Shown: positions 1 to 10,998 of the stretch, piece after piece | Layout of the letters: each line of letters begins with the position of its first letter | How positions within the stretch are numbered: the first letter of the stretch is position 1 | Assembly: GCF_000380505.1 (NCBI RefSeq) | Contig: NZ_AQYH01000005.1 | Location: 124,001-188,000, forward strand | Direction: 5' to 3' | From: Kaistia granuli DSM 23481 | GTDB lineage: Bacteria; Pseudomonadota; Alphaproteobacteria; Rhizobiales; Kaistiaceae | Length of the DNA: 64,000 nucleotides | Translations under genes and position numbers: made by a program | Notes under the pieces: model-generated | What the model was told of the DNA's origin: nothing | What the model saw: the letters and a program-made list of their open reading frames with translations, nothing else | Database searches by the model: none

Positions 1-39
1 CTCTACAGCCTGAAAGCCGTGCGGGCGCAGAAGCGCTGA
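1..39 (+). CDS. mutS: 3' end of a gene, probably mutS (partial)
   Basis: The window opens inside a reading frame whose last twelve residues are LYSLKAVRAQKR followed by TGA. MutS proteins of this order commonly end in an (A)LYxLK-type helix, and mutS is the usual upstream neighbour of glnD in Hyphomicrobiales, so this is probably the C-terminus of the DNA mismatch-recognition ATPase. Only 13 codons are visible, so the call rests on that short motif plus gene order and no catalytic domain can be checked. Confidence 0.5.
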   Translation, partial: LYSLKAVRAQKR

Positions 40-140
40 CCGGGCCGGCAGGGGCGAGCGGGGGCGGGCCACTATTGGCGCGGTCCTGAAAAGCGGTTTA
101 CGCTTTGCTCCCCTGCCACGACCCAGAGCCGATCGCCTCC

Positions 141-2918
141 ATGACCAGAACCGAGACAGCGCTCCTCGACGGCTCGCCGCTCGCGGCGGAACTGCACGCG
201 TTGGCATCCGGTCTCGACAAGTCGGCCTTGCGGTCGGCGGTGCTCGCCCATCTGAAGCAGGGGATGAAGGCCGGCCGGGCCGAGGCCGAGGCGCAGCTGA
301 TCGCCGACGGCCATGGCAGCGATTGCGCGCGCCGGCTGTCGAACCTGCAGGACGAGGTGATCGGCGCGATCTACGAGGTCGCGGTTCGCCACATCTATCC
401 GGCCGAGAACCCGACCTCGGCCGAGCGCATGGCGCTGGTCGCCGTCGGCGGCTATGGCCGCGGCATGCTGGCGCCCGGCTCCGACATCGACCTGCTGTTC
501 GTCCTGCCCTACAAGCAGACGCCCTGGGGCGAGAGCGTCGTCGAATTCGTGCTCTACATGCTGTGGGATCTCGGCCTCAAGGTCGGCCACGCCACCCGCA
601 ATGTCGACGAATGCATCCGCCTGTCGCGTGGCGACATGACGATCCGCACGGCGATCCTCGAATCCCGCTTCCTCTGGGGCGACCAGCATCTCTTCGACGA
701 ATTGACCCAGCGCTTCGATACCGAGGTGGTCAAGGGAACCGGGCCGGAATTCATCGCCGCCAAGCTCGCCGAGCGGGACGATCGCCATCGGCGCCAGGGC
801 GCCTCGCGCTATCTGGTCGAGCCGAACGTGAAGGAAGGCAAAGGCGGCCTCAGGGACCTGCACACGCTGTTCTGGATCGCCAAATATTTCTACCGCGTCC
901 GCTCCGGCGACGCGCTGGTCGAGGCGGGGCTGTTCTCCCGCTCCGAGCTGGCGCTGTTCCGCAAGTCGGAGGATTTCCTCTGGTCGGTGCGCTGCCATCT
1001 GCACTTCCTGACCGGGCGGCCGGAGGAGCGGCTTTCCTTCGACGTCCAGCGCGAGATGGCGGTGCGTCTGGGCTACACCTCGCATCCGGGCATGAAGGAT
1101 GTCGAGCGCTTCATGAAGCACTACTTCCTGGTCGCCAAGGATGTCGGCGACCTGACGATGATCTTCTGCGCCGGCCTCGAGGAGGAGAACGCCAAGCCGA
1201 CGCCGCTCCTGAACCGGTTCTTCCAGTTCGGCGCCCGCCGCCGCCACCGCAAGATCCCCGGCTCGAGCGATTTCGTCGTCGAGCATGACCGCATCAACAT
1301 GGCGTCGGCCGACGTCTTCAAGCGCGATCCGGTCAATCTGATCCGCATCTTCCATCTCGCCGACAAATATGACCTCGCCTTCCATCCCGACGCGATGAAG
1401 CAGGTGACGCGTTCGCTGAAGCTGATTGACGGCAAGCTGCGCGACGATCCCGAGGCGAACCGGCTGTTCCTGGAGCTGGTGGCGTCGCGCAACCAGCCGG
1501 AAGTCGTGCTGCGGCGGATGAACGAGGCGGGCGTGCTCGGCCGCTTCGTGCCGGATTTCGGCAAGGTCGTCGCGATGATGCAGTTCAACATGTACCACCA
1601 CTATACGGTGGACGAGCACCTGATCCGCTCGATCGGCGTGCTGTCGGAGATCGACGGCGGCGACCGCGGCAGCGAGCATCCGCTCGCCAACACGGTGATG
1701 CCGACGATCCAGGACCGGACGCCGCTATTCGTCGCGATGTTCCTGCATGATGTCGCCAAGGGGCGGCCGGAGGATCATTCGATCGCCGGCGCCCGCGTGG
1801 CGCGCAAGCTCGGGCCGCGCTTCGGGCTGTCGCCGGCGCAGACCGAGACGGTCGCCTGGCTGATCGAGCACCACCTGCTGATGAGCATGACGGCGCAGTC
1901 GCGCGATCTCGGCGACCGCAAGACGATCCAGGATTTCGCGGCCGTCGTGCAGAGCCTCGACCGGCTGAAGATGCTGATGGTGCTGACCATCGCCGACATC
2001 AAGGCGGTCGGCCCGGGTGTGTGGAACGGCTGGAAGGGACAGCTGCTGCGCACGCTCTATTACGAGACCGAGCCGCTCTTGACCGGCGGCCACAGCCAGG
2101 TCTCGCGCGACGAGCGCGTCGCCGCCGCCAAGGCGGAGCTGGCCGAGGCGCTGGCCGACTGGCCGGCGCGCGAGCTCGACACCTATCTCGACCGCCATTA
2201 CCCGGCCTACTGGCTCCGGGTCGACCTGCCGCGCAAGATCGCCCATGCGGCGCTGATCCGCGATGCCGACCGTTCCGGCAAGACACTGGCGACGGCCGTG
2301 TCGACGCGCGCCTTCGAGGCGATCACCGAGATCACGGTGCTGGCGCCGGACCATCCGCGCCTGCTGTCGATGATCGCCGGCGCCTGCACCGCCGCCGGCG
2401 GCAACATCGTCGACGCGCAGATCTTCACCACGACCGACGGGCTCGCCGTCGACACCATCTTCATCGCGCGCGAATTCGAGACCGACGCGGAGGAGACGGC
2501 GCGCGCGCTCAAGGTGAGCACGCTGATCGAGCAGGCGCTGTCGGGCGTCGTCGCCCTGCCAGAGGCCATCGCCAGGAAGGCGAAGTCGCGCGCCCGCATC
2601 AAGGCCTTCACCGTCGAGACGCGGATCCTGCTCGATAATTCCTGGTCGAACCAGTTCACGGCGATCGAGGCATCCGGTCTCGACCGGCCGGGCCTGCTCT
2701 ACGACCTCACGCGCTCGATCTCCGATCTCAACCTCAACATTGCCTCCGCCCATGTCGTCACCTTCGGGGAGCGGGCGGTCGACGTGTTCTATGTCACCGA
2801 TCTGACCGGCCGGAAGGTGATGAACGCCAATCGCGAGGCGAGCATCCGCCGCCGCCTGCATCAGGCCTTCGAGGGCACGACGCCGGTCGACAAGCCGGCG
2901 GCGCGCAAATCGAGCTGA
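141..2918 (+). CDS. glnD: bifunctional [protein-PII] uridylyltransferase / uridylyl-removing enzyme
   Basis: GlnD senses glutamine and adds or removes UMP on PII proteins (GlnB/GlnK), setting nitrogen assimilation. Order of domains from the ATG at 141 (925 aa): nucleotidyltransferase core with GGYGRG near residues 103-108 and the metal-binding DIDLLF near 115-120; an HD phosphohydrolase domain with [13 protein letters not shown] (His536-Asp537); and two C-terminal ACT domains (about 733-800 and 841-910) that bind glutamine. Length is normal for rhizobial GlnD. An in-frame TTG at 105 would add 12 residues, but the added sequence looks like leader and neither start has a strong ribosome site, so the ATG is preferred. 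It lies downstream of the probable mutS end. Confidence 0.96.
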   Translation: MTRTETALLDGSPLAAELHALASGLDKSALRSAVLAHLKQGMKAGRAEAEAQLIADGHGSDCARRLSNLQDEVIGAIYEVAVRHIYPAENPTSAERMALVAVGGYGRGMLAPGSDIDLLFVLPYKQTPWGESVVEFVLYMLWDLGLKVGHATRNVDECIRLSRGDMTIRTAILESRFLWGDQHLFDELTQRFDTEVVKGTGPEFIAAKLAERDDRHRRQGASRYLVEPNVKEGKGGLRDLHTLFWIAKYFYRVRSGDALVEAGLFSRSELALFRKSEDFLWSVRCHLHFLTGRPEERLSFDVQREMAVRLGYTSHPGMKDVERFMKHYFLVAKDVGDLTMIFCAGLEEENAKPTPLLNRFFQFGARRRHRKIPGSSDFVVEHDRINMASADVFKRDPVNLIRIFHLADKYDLAFHPDAMKQVTRSLKLIDGKLRDDPEANRLFLELVASRNQPEVVLRRMNEAGVLGRFVPDFGKVVAMMQFNMYHHYTVDEHLIRSIGVLSEIDGGDRGSEHPLANTVMPTIQDRTPLFVAMFLHDVAKGRPEDHSIAGARVARKLGPRFGLSPAQTETVAWLIEHHLLMSMTAQSRDLGDRKTIQDFAAVVQSLDRLKMLMVLTIADIKAVGPGVWNGWKGQLLRTLYYETEPLLTGGHSQVSRDERVAAAKAELAEALADWPARELDTYLDRHYPAYWLRVDLPRKIAHAALIRDADRSGKTLATAVSTRAFEAITEITVLAPDHPRLLSMIAGACTAAGGNIVDAQIFTTTDGLAVDTIFIAREFETDAEETARALKVSTLIEQALSGVVALPEAIARKAKSRARIKAFTVETRILLDNSWSNQFTAIEASGLDRPGLLYDLTRSISDLNLNIASAHVVTFGERAVDVFYVTDLTGRKVMNANREASIRRRLHQAFEGTTPVDKPAARKSS

Positions 2919-3073
2919 TCGAAGGTCAGACTGATCGCCGGCCGTGCCGACGGGTCCATCGCTCGCCTTACCTTTGCCAGCATGGCATGCGACCGCGATA
3001 TCGGGGCTTCCTTTTGCCCTCGATTTGAAGCAAGCAAGCCGCTCACGCCTCATCCGAGACATTCCAGGCCGCC

Positions 3074-4639
3074 ATGTCCCTTCTGAAGAATTTCGTCACC
3101 GTCGGCGGATCGACGACGTCGAGCCGGCTGATCGGTTTCGTACGCGACATGTTCATGGCGGCGGCGCTCGGCACCGGTCCGGTGGCGGATGCCTTCATGG
3201 TGGCCTTCCGCTTCCCGAACCTGTTTCGCCGGCTATTCGCCGAGGGCGCCTTCGCCTCCGCCTTCGTGCCGATGTTCGCCGGCAAGTTGGAGGTGGACGG
3301 CCGCGACGAGGCGCGCCAGTTCGGCTCCGAGGCGCTGTCGGCGCTGTTCGCCTTCCTCGTCGTGCTCACCGTCGTGGCGCTGATCGCCATGGTGCCGCTG
3401 ATGTACATCATGGCGCCGGGCTTCGTGTCGGACCCGTCGAAATTCGACCTCGCCGTGCTGATGACGCGGATCTCGTTTCCCTATCTGACGCTGATCTCGC
3501 TGCTCGCGCTCTATAGCGGCGTGCTGAACGCCGACGGTCGCTTCATGGCGGCGGCGATGGCACCGGCCCTGCTCAATGTCGTGCTGGTGGCGGCGCTCGC
3601 CTACATCCTGTTCTCGAAGCTCGAAAACAGCGCCGAGGCGGGCATCCTGCTCTCCTGGGCGACGCTGGTCGGGGGCGTGCTGCAGCTCGCCGTGGTCATC
3701 ATCGACGCCCACCGCAACGGCCTGCTGCTGAAGCTGCGCTGGCCGCGGCTGACCGCCGGCGTGCGCAAGCTGACCCGGCTCGCCGTGCCGGGCATGATCG
3801 CCGGCGGCGTCACCCAGATCAACATCATCATCGGCACGATGATCGCCTCCTTCGCGCCGGGCGCGATCGCGATCCTGAGCTATGCCGACCGCCTCTACCA
3901 GCTGCCGCTCGGCATCGTCGGCGCCACCATCGCCGTCGTCATGCTGCCGGATCTGTCGCGCCAGCTGCGCGGCGGCCGCGACGATCTCGCCCACCACACG
4001 CAGAACCGCAGCCTCGAATTCGCCATGGCGCTGACCCTGCCGGCGGCGATCGCGCTGTTCGTGCTGGCGAAGCCGATCGTCCAGGTGCTGTTCCAGCGCG
4101 GCGAGTTCGGCCCCGACGCCACGATCGCCACGGCGCATACGCTGATGGCCTATGCGGTCGGCCTGCCGGCCTTCGTGCTGATCAAGGTGTTTTCGCCGGG
4201 CTTCTTCGCCCGCGAGGATACCAAGACGCCGATGCGGTTCGCGGCGGTCGGCGTCGCGGTCAACATCGTCGGCTCGCTGGCGCTGTTCCCGTCGCTCACC
4301 TATGTCGGCATTGCCATCGCCACCAGCATCTCCGGCTGGGTCAATGCCGGCCTGCTCGGCTGGGCGCTGCACAAGCGCGGCCATTTCGTCTTCGACGCCA
4401 AGGTCCGGCGCAACATGCCGATGGTGCTGGTGGCCGCGCTCGCCATGGGCGTCGCGGTGTTCCTGGCGGCGTGGTGGGCCGAGCCCTATTTCGCCGACCA
4501 CCGCATCCTGTTCCGCGCGGTGGCGATGGGGGTGATCTGCGCCATCGGCCTGGTGCTGTTCGCGCTGTTCTGCCAGCTGACGGGCGTGGTGCATTTCGGC
4601 GCCATGCTCGGCAAGCTGCGCAACCGTCGGCGCGGTTGA
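3074..4639 (+). CDS. murJ: lipid II flippase MurJ (MviN)
   Basis: Inner-membrane MOP-superfamily protein that flips undecaprenyl-linked peptidoglycan precursor (lipid II) to the periplasm. The 521-aa product is almost wholly hydrophobic, with about fourteen predicted membrane helices. It begins with the family signature: VTVGGSTTSSRLIGFVRD, then a PVADAFMVAFRFPNLFRRLF block, with charged cavity residues in the first helices. It follows glnD after 155 bp. A possible promoter lies there (TTGCCA at 2974, 17-nt spacer, GATATC at 2997; weak). glnD-murJ-trpS is a common order in this bacterial order. Nothing unusual in length or motifs. Confidence 0.95.
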   Translation: MSLLKNFVTVGGSTTSSRLIGFVRDMFMAAALGTGPVADAFMVAFRFPNLFRRLFAEGAFASAFVPMFAGKLEVDGRDEARQFGSEALSALFAFLVVLTVVALIAMVPLMYIMAPGFVSDPSKFDLAVLMTRISFPYLTLISLLALYSGVLNADGRFMAAAMAPALLNVVLVAALAYILFSKLENSAEAGILLSWATLVGGVLQLAVVIIDAHRNGLLLKLRWPRLTAGVRKLTRLAVPGMIAGGVTQINIIIGTMIASFAPGAIAILSYADRLYQLPLGIVGATIAVVMLPDLSRQLRGGRDDLAHHTQNRSLEFAMALTLPAAIALFVLAKPIVQVLFQRGEFGPDATIATAHTLMAYAVGLPAFVLIKVFSPGFFAREDTKTPMRFAAVGVAVNIVGSLALFPSLTYVGIAIATSISGWVNAGLLGWALHKRGHFVFDAKVRRNMPMVLVAALAMGVAVFLAAWWAEPYFADHRILFRAVAMGVICAIGLVLFALFCQLTGVVHFGAMLGKLRNRRRG

Positions 4640-4702
4640 TTTCAGGCCGCTTGCGCGATGGACGCCGCCGCGCGATAAGGCGGCGGAAAAACGGGGTTTC
4701 TG

Positions 4703-5746
4703 ATGACCGAATTCAAGACGCGCATCTTTTCCGGCGTCCAGCCGACCGGCAATCTGCATCTCGGCAACTATCTCGGCGCGATCGTCAATTTCGTCGCCCT
4801 GCAGCACGAGAACGAGTGCATCTATTGCGTCGTCGACATGCACGCGATCACCGTCTGGCAGGAGCCGGCCGAGCTGACGCGGCAGATCCGCGAGGTCACG
4901 GCCGCCTTCGTCGCCGCCGGCATCGACCCGGTCAAGAACGTCGTCTTCAACCAGAGCCAGGTCTCCGCCCATGCGGAACTGGCCTGGATCTTCAACTGCG
5001 TCGCGCGCATCGGCTGGATGAACCGCATGACGCAGTTCAAGGACAAGGCCGGCAAGGACAAGGAGAACGCCTCGCTCGGTCTGCTCGCCTATCCGAGCCT
5101 GATGGCCGCCGACATCCTCGCCTATCAGGCGACGCATGTGCCGGTCGGCGAGGACCAGAAGCAGCATCTCGAGCTGACCCGCGACATCGCGCAGAAGTTC
5201 AACAACGATTATGCCGAGTCGATCGCCGCCCACGGCTTCGGCGACGCCTATTTCCCGATCACCGAGCCCGTCATCACGGGACCTGCGACCCGCATCATGT
5301 CGCTGCGCGACGGTACCAAGAAGATGTCGAAGTCGGATCCGTCCGATTACTCGCGCATCAATTTGACCGATGACGCCGACGGCATCGCCCAGAAGATCCG
5401 CAAGGCGAAGACCGATGCCGAGCCGCTGCCCGGCGAGGTCGAGGGCCTGAAGGGGCGTCCGGAAGCGGACAATCTGGTCGGCATCTACGCGGCCCTCTCC
5501 GGCCTTTCCAAGGATGACGTTCTGCGCCAGTTCGGCGGCCAGCAATTCTCGGGCTTCAAGCCGGCGCTCGCCGATCTCGCGGTCGAGAAGCTCGGCCCCG
5601 TCGGTGGCGAAATGCGCCGCCTGATGGCCGATCCCGGCCACATCGACACCATCCTCGCCGATGGCGCGGCGCGGGCGGATGCGATCGCCCGTCCGATCCT
5701 CGACGGCGTCAAGGACGTCGTCGGCTTCATCCGTCGCAAGTCGTAA
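4703..5746 (+). CDS. trpS: tryptophan--tRNA ligase
   Basis: Class I aminoacyl-tRNA synthetase charging tRNA-Trp, cytoplasmic. The HIGH-type ATP motif is seen as TGNLHLGN (residues 15-22) and the KMSKS loop is exact at residues 207-211. The 347-aa length and the [16 protein letters not shown] segment are typical of bacterial TrpS. It lies 63 bp after murJ in the same direction and is probably co-transcribed. A purine-rich GGGG stretch sits 6 nt before the ATG. Confidence 0.97.
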   Translation: MTEFKTRIFSGVQPTGNLHLGNYLGAIVNFVALQHENECIYCVVDMHAITVWQEPAELTRQIREVTAAFVAAGIDPVKNVVFNQSQVSAHAELAWIFNCVARIGWMNRMTQFKDKAGKDKENASLGLLAYPSLMAADILAYQATHVPVGEDQKQHLELTRDIAQKFNNDYAESIAAHGFGDAYFPITEPVITGPATRIMSLRDGTKKMSKSDPSDYSRINLTDDADGIAQKIRKAKTDAEPLPGEVEGLKGRPEADNLVGIYAALSGLSKDDVLRQFGGQQFSGFKPALADLAVEKLGPVGGEMRRLMADPGHIDTILADGAARADAIARPILDGVKDVVGFIRRKS

Positions 5747-5805
5747 CGCCATCAAGGCGGGATCGGCGGCTTGCGGCGCCGGCCGGCCAATGGCAGCATT
5801 GCAGC

Positions 5806-6300
5806 ATGCTGATGAAGCGAAAGAGCACTGAAGCCGGTCACCGCCGCAAGTTTCTGGCGGTGATCGACGATACGCCCGAATGCTCGCGCGCCGTCATTTA
5901 TGGCGCGCGGCGGGCGGAGCGGACCAGCGGCGCCCTCGTCCTGCTCTATGTGATCGAACCGTCCGGCTTCCAGCACTGGATCGGCGTCGAGAACATCATG
6001 CGCGCCGAGGCGATGGAGGAGGCCGAGACGACGCTCGGCCGATTCGCCGACCTTGCCAGGCGCCATTCGTCGATCGAGCCGGAAATGGTCATCCGCGAAG
6101 GCACGCGGGCCGAGCAGATCACCGCGCTGATCGAGGCGGACGAGGATATCGCGATCCTCATTCTTGCCGCCGGCACCGACAAGGAAGGCCCGGGTCCGCT
6201 GGTGTCTTCGATCGCCGGCAAGCTCTCGGCAACCTTCCCGGTGCCGATCACCATCGTGCCCGGCACGCTTTCCGACGACGACATCGCCGCCATCGCTTGA
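5806..6300 (+). CDS. universal stress protein (UspA) family
   Basis: Single-domain Usp of 164 aa with the Rossmann-like alpha/beta fold: an N-terminal beta strand KFLAVIDDTPECSRAV, where the Asp pair contacts adenine in ATP-binding family members, and a C-terminal GKLSATFPVPITIVPG strand. The classical G-2x-G-9x-G(S/T) ATP loop is not clearly complete: ILAAGTDKEGPGPLVSSIAGKL has glycines with altered spacing. It may therefore be a weak or non-ATP-binding member. It sits 59 bp after trpS. The family acts in stress survival; the specific role here cannot be inferred. Confidence 0.85.
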   Translation: MLMKRKSTEAGHRRKFLAVIDDTPECSRAVIYGARRAERTSGALVLLYVIEPSGFQHWIGVENIMRAEAMEEAETTLGRFADLARRHSSIEPEMVIREGTRAEQITALIEADEDIAILILAAGTDKEGPGPLVSSIAGKLSATFPVPITIVPGTLSDDDIAAIA

Positions 6301-6347
6301 AACCTGACCCTGAGACTACGATTTTAGGCGTCGGGTGGCGATTCCGC

Positions 6348-6376
6348 TTGGATGGAAGCGCGACACTGGCTAACAT
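6348..6376 (+). promoter_or_regulatory. candidate sigma-70-type promoter of nfuA
   Basis: TTGGAT (6348-6353) and TAACAT (6371-6376) are separated by exactly 17 nt, a good match to a housekeeping promoter. The predicted start site near 6383 falls at the edge of the palindrome at 6382-6398, so a protein bound there would block initiation or early elongation. Inferred from spacing and consensus only. Confidence 0.45.
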
Positions 6377-6381
6377 GCCTC

Positions 6382-6398
6382 TCTAGAAATATTCTAAA
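6382..6398. promoter_or_regulatory. Irr-type iron control element upstream of nfuA
   Basis: TCTAGAAATATTCTAAA matches the published rhizobial/Bradyrhizobium ICE consensus TTTAGAA-N3-TTCTAAA at 13 of 14 defined positions, with a perfect TAGAA-ATA-TTCTA inner palindrome. It lies 23 bp before the nfuA ATG and on top of the predicted transcription start. Irr is the haem-responsive Fur-superfamily regulator of Hyphomicrobiales, and an ICE in this position is typical of genes repressed in low iron. No irr gene is in the window. Confidence 0.6.
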
Positions 6399-6421
6399 CA
6401 AGATCGCACGGAGCCCGCATC

Positions 6422-6982
6422 ATGTTCATTCAAACCGAAGCGACGCCGAATCCGTCGACCTTGAAGTTCCTGCCGGGTCGGCTTGTCTTGCCGGAAAGCA
6501 CCGCCGAATTCCGCGACGCGGACGATGCCGGCCGGTCGCCGCTGGCCGAGCGCCTGTTCGCCGTCAACGGCGTCGCCGGCGTGTTCCTCGGGCATGACTT
6601 CATCAGCGTGACCAAGAAGGACGGCGAGTGGCAGCACATGAAGCCGGCCATTCTCGGCGCGATCATGGAGCATTTCATGGCCGGCGTTCCGGTCATGGCG
6701 ACGCTGAAGCCGCATTCGAGCGACGAGGCGGAATTCTTCGACGAGGGCGATGCCGAGCTGGTCGACACCATCAAGGAGCTGATCGAGACGCGCGTCCGTC
6801 CGGCCGTGGCGCAGGATGGCGGCGACATCACCTTCCAGGGTTTCCGGGACGGTGTCGTCTATCTCAACATGCGCGGCTCCTGCTCGGGTTGCCCGTCCTC
6901 GACGGCGACGCTGAAGCACGGAATCCAGAACCTGCTGCGTCACTTCGTACCTGAAGTGCGCGAGGTTGAGGCCGTTTCCTGA
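6422..6982 (+). CDS. Fe-S cluster scaffold/carrier, NifU-like (Nfu type)
   Basis: Carrier that transfers [4Fe-4S] clusters to apo-proteins. The 186-aa protein has an N-terminal Nfu_N domain (FIQTEATPNPSTLKFLPGR at the start) and a C-terminal NifU domain carrying the cluster-ligating pair CSGC (Cys154 and Cys157). This N-plus-C architecture is the usual alphaproteobacterial/mitochondrial NFU1 form. A purine-rich GGAG sits at 6410-6413 before the ATG. The upstream Irr-type box suggests production is lowered under iron starvation, a sensible control for an Fe-S protein. tsaB follows after 45 bp. Confidence 0.93.
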   Translation: MFIQTEATPNPSTLKFLPGRLVLPESTAEFRDADDAGRSPLAERLFAVNGVAGVFLGHDFISVTKKDGEWQHMKPAILGAIMEHFMAGVPVMATLKPHSSDEAEFFDEGDAELVDTIKELIETRVRPAVAQDGGDITFQGFRDGVVYLNMRGSCSGCPSSTATLKHGIQNLLRHFVPEVREVEAVS

Positions 6983-7027
6983 TCGGGAACGCTCGACAGC
7001 GCGGCTCTCTCGCACTATCCGGGGTCC

Positions 7028-7690
7028 ATGACCCTGCTCGCCATCGATACCGCTCTCGAGAATTGCTCCGTCGGACTTGAAGCCGGCGGGGCCGTCTTCC
7101 TGCGCGTCGAGACGATCGGCAAGGGCCACGCCGAGTTGCTGATGCCCGAGATCGCGGCCGTGCTGGACGAGGCGGGCGTCTCGGCGGGATCGCTGTCCCG
7201 CATCGTCGTCTCGGTCGGTCCCGGCTCGTTCACCGGGCTGCGCGTTGGCATCTCGGCGGCGCGCGGGCTCGCGCTCGTCCATCGGATCCCGGTCGTTGGC
7301 GTCAGCACGCTGGAAAGCCACGCCGCGCTCGCGGCGCGCGAACGGCCGGCGGATCGCCGCCAACCGATCCTGGCGCTGCTGCCGGCGCGCGGCGACGAAC
7401 TCTACGGCCAGCTCTTTTCAGCGACCCTGCATCCGCTCGACGAGGCGTCGCTCGGCTCGATCGCGCACTTCGCCGAGCTGGCGGCGCGTTCGGGCGCCGA
7501 TCTCGCCGGGGCCGGGGCGCCGCGGCTGGAACAGCCGGAGCGGGTCGTGCATGCGCGGTCGGCGCCGGATATCGCCATTCTGCTGGCGCGCGGAGCGACG
7601 CTCGATCCGGCGGATCATCCGCCGAAGCCGCTCTACATCAAGCCACCCGATGCCCAGCCCCAGCTGCACAAGGGAATTCAGCGCCAATGA
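7028..7690 (+). CDS. tsaB: tRNA threonylcarbamoyladenosine biosynthesis protein TsaB
   Basis: Non-catalytic ASKHA-fold partner of TsaD in the complex making t6A37 in ANN-decoding tRNAs. Diagnostic sequence is MTLLAIDTALENCSVGL at the N-terminus and VGPGSFTGLRVGISAARGL near residues 62-80. The length of 220 aa is normal. The stop overlaps the start of rimI by four bases (ATGA), the conserved tsaB-rimI pair. The partner ATPase gene tsaE is elsewhere in this window (N-terminal domain of the gene at 40084). Confidence 0.94.
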   Translation: MTLLAIDTALENCSVGLEAGGAVFLRVETIGKGHAELLMPEIAAVLDEAGVSAGSLSRIVVSVGPGSFTGLRVGISAARGLALVHRIPVVGVSTLESHAALAARERPADRRQPILALLPARGDELYGQLFSATLHPLDEASLGSIAHFAELAARSGADLAGAGAPRLEQPERVVHARSAPDIAILLARGATLDPADHPPKPLYIKPPDAQPQLHKGIQRQ

Positions 7691-8175
7691 TGGATTTGCT
7701 GTTGCGCCCGCGGATCATCATCGATGCGGCGGAACCGGCCGATACCGAGGCCCTGGTCGAAATCCATGCCGCCGGCTTCCGGCGCGGCTGGAGCGCCGAC
7801 GAGATCGAGGGGCTGATCGCCGATGATACGGTGTTCAGCCTGGTGCTGCGGCGCGAGACCCTGTTCGGCGCCCGGCGGCCGCACGGCTTCATCCTCATCC
7901 GCACGGTCGCCGACCAGGCCGAGGTGCTGACGATCGCCGTCGCGCCGTCGAGCCGCGGGCGGGGCTATGGCCGCCAGCTGATGGAGGAGGCGCTGCGCTG
8001 CCTCTACCGCGATCTGGTGCCGGAGATCTTTCTCGAGGTCGATGAAGGCAATCGCAGCGCGGTCGGCCTGTACCAGTCGCTCGGATTTGTCGAAGTCGGC
8101 CGGCGAAAGGGCTACTATAGCGACGGCAAGGGGCCGGGTGGCACGGCGCTGGTCTTGCGATTGCAACTCCGTTGA
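7687..8175 (+). CDS. rimI: ribosomal protein S18-alanine N-acetyltransferase-like GNAT protein
   Basis: GNAT-fold acetyltransferase (162 aa). The acetyl-CoA pyrophosphate loop is visible as SSRGRGYGRQLMEEAL (R-G-R-G-Y-G), followed by the motif-B region EIFLEVDEGNRSAVGLYQSLGF typical of RimI. Translationally coupled to tsaB through a 4-bp overlap. The RimI assignment rests on this context as well as motifs; GNAT paralogues with other targets cannot be excluded. Confidence 0.88.
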   Translation: MMDLLLRPRIIIDAAEPADTEALVEIHAAGFRRGWSADEIEGLIADDTVFSLVLRRETLFGARRPHGFILIRTVADQAEVLTIAVAPSSRGRGYGRQLMEEALRCLYRDLVPEIFLEVDEGNRSAVGLYQSLGFVEVGRRKGYYSDGKGPGGTALVLRLQLR

Positions 8176-8206
8176 GCAGGATTTTTGAATCAGGGTGGGG
8201 CAGGAG

Positions 8207-8671
8207 ATGAGTGTGACGCCAGAGCTTCAGCATTCGACGACCCTCGAAGACGCTTGCGTCGAGAAGGGCATGCGCATGACCGAGCAGCGCCGCATCATCG
8301 CTCGCGTGCTCGATGTCGCGACCGATCATCCCGATGTCGAGGAGGTCTACCGCCGCGCCTCGGCGATCGATCCGCGCATCTCGATCTCGACCGTCTATCG
8401 CACGGTCAAGCTGTTCGAGGACGCCGGCATGATCGAGCGGCATGATTTCCGCGATGGCCGCAGCCGTTACGAGATGGTCTCGGAAGAGCATCACGACCAC
8501 CTGATCGACCTGCGCAGCGGCGACGTCATCGAATTCCGCAGCGAGGAGATCGAGGCGCTGCAGGAACTGATCGCCAAGCGGCTCGGCTACCGGCTTGTCG
8601 ACCATCGGCTCGAGCTCTATGCCGTGCCGATCGACGACAAGTCTGCCAAGGGCGCCAAGGGCGGCAACTGA
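8207..8671 (+). CDS. mur: Fur-family regulator, probably manganese-responsive Mur
   Basis: DNA-binding metalloregulator. The winged helix is ISISTVYRTVKLFEDAGMIE and the metal-binding hinge is EEHHDHLIDL, with a C-terminal dimerisation domain. In rhizobia the Fur orthologue in this rimI-fur-plsC-miaB context is Mur, which senses Mn2+ and represses sitABCD/mntH, while Irr and RirA handle iron; the protein closely resembles rhizobial Mur. Start choice is open: GGGGCAGGAG (8197-8206) directly abuts the ATG at 8207 but is ideally spaced (6 nt) for an in-frame GTG at 8213, and a GTG at 8195 would lengthen it by 4 residues. The last base overlaps the plsC start (TGATG). Confidence 0.9.
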   Translation: MSVTPELQHSTTLEDACVEKGMRMTEQRRIIARVLDVATDHPDVEEVYRRASAIDPRISISTVYRTVKLFEDAGMIERHDFRDGRSRYEMVSEEHHDHLIDLRSGDVIEFRSEEIEALQELIAKRLGYRLVDHRLELYAVPIDDKSAKGAKGGN

Positions 8672-9516
8672 TGCGCTGGCTCCGGCGCGGCGGTGTCCTG
8701 GTCTATCTGCTGCTGGTGACGCTGGTCCTCCTGCCGGTGCAGTTGTTCGCGATGCGCTTTCGTCCGCGCCTCGCCGCCCGCGTGCCGATGTGGTGGCAGC
8801 GCGCCGCGGCGCGCGCGCTCGGTCTCCGGGTCCGCATCGAGGGCGAGCCGGCCGGCGACCGGCCGCTGCTGATCGTCTCCAACCACGTCTCCTGGGTCGA
8901 CATCGTCACGCTCGGTAGTCTGCTGCCGGTCTCCTTCATCGCCAAGAGCGAGGTCGGCGGCTGGCCGGTGGTGAAGTGGCTCGCGCGGCTGCAGCGCAGC
9001 GTCTTCATCGACCGCACCCGCCGCACGGCGACGGCCGCCTCGAACAGCGCCATCGCGGCGCGGCTCGCCGGCGGCGAGGCGCTCGTGCTGTTCGCCGAGG
9101 GCACCACCGGTGACGGCATCAGCGTGCTGCCGTTCCGCAGCGCTCTGGTCGGCGCGGCGCGCGAGGCGAGCGGCGCCGACGCGCCGATCACGATCCAGCC
9201 AGTCGCCATCGTCTATGTCGGCTTCCAGGGCCTGCCGATCGATCGCTCGCGCATGGCCGAGATCGCCTGGCACGGTCACATGGATCTCGCCCCGCATCTG
9301 GCGGCGCTGATCGACATCGGCGCCATCGACGCGGTGGTGGCGTTCGGCACGCCGATCATCTTCGGGCCGGATGCCGATCGCAAGCAGGTGACCGCCCAGG
9401 CCGAGGCGGAAGTGCGGGCGCTGGTGCGCTCGGTCCGGGCGCGCGGCCTCAAGAACATCACGGTCACGACAGCGTCACCGGAGGCCGCTATTCTCAGCGG
9501 CGCAGAAAGCGGCTAG
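8671..9516 (+). CDS. plsC: 1-acyl-sn-glycerol-3-phosphate acyltransferase (PlsC family)
   Basis: Membrane-anchored acyltransferase converting lysophosphatidate to phosphatidate, or an ornithine-lipid-type relative. The 281-aa protein has an N-terminal membrane segment (about residues 8-25, VLVYLLLVTLVLLPVQLF), the catalytic NHxxxxD motif as NHVSWVD and the FAEGTT substrate motif. It overlaps the mur stop codon by one base and precedes miaB by 75 bp. OlsA-like proteins of ornithine-lipid synthesis share these motifs, so substrate specificity is uncertain. Confidence 0.88.
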   Translation: MRWLRRGGVLVYLLLVTLVLLPVQLFAMRFRPRLAARVPMWWQRAAARALGLRVRIEGEPAGDRPLLIVSNHVSWVDIVTLGSLLPVSFIAKSEVGGWPVVKWLARLQRSVFIDRTRRTATAASNSAIAARLAGGEALVLFAEGTTGDGISVLPFRSALVGAAREASGADAPITIQPVAIVYVGFQGLPIDRSRMAEIAWHGHMDLAPHLAALIDIGAIDAVVAFGTPIIFGPDADRKQVTAQAEAEVRALVRSVRARGLKNITVTTASPEAAILSGAESG

Positions 9517-9591
9517 GAAGGGCGGGCGACGGCAGGTTCCGTCGCGGGCGATCATGCCAGAGCCAAACCGTGGCGGTAGATAACCGGATCA

Positions 9592-10994
<1,403 letters not shown>

Positions 10995-10998
<4 letters not shown>

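Noticed and set aside
105-140. TTG at 105 as the start of glnD
   Set aside because: The extra 12 residues do not resemble GlnD N-termini and the TTG has no better ribosome site than the ATG at 141.
3233-5755. Long minus-strand open frame across murJ and trpS
   Set aside because: Spans two confirmed genes and the gap between them; composition is that of a mirror frame.
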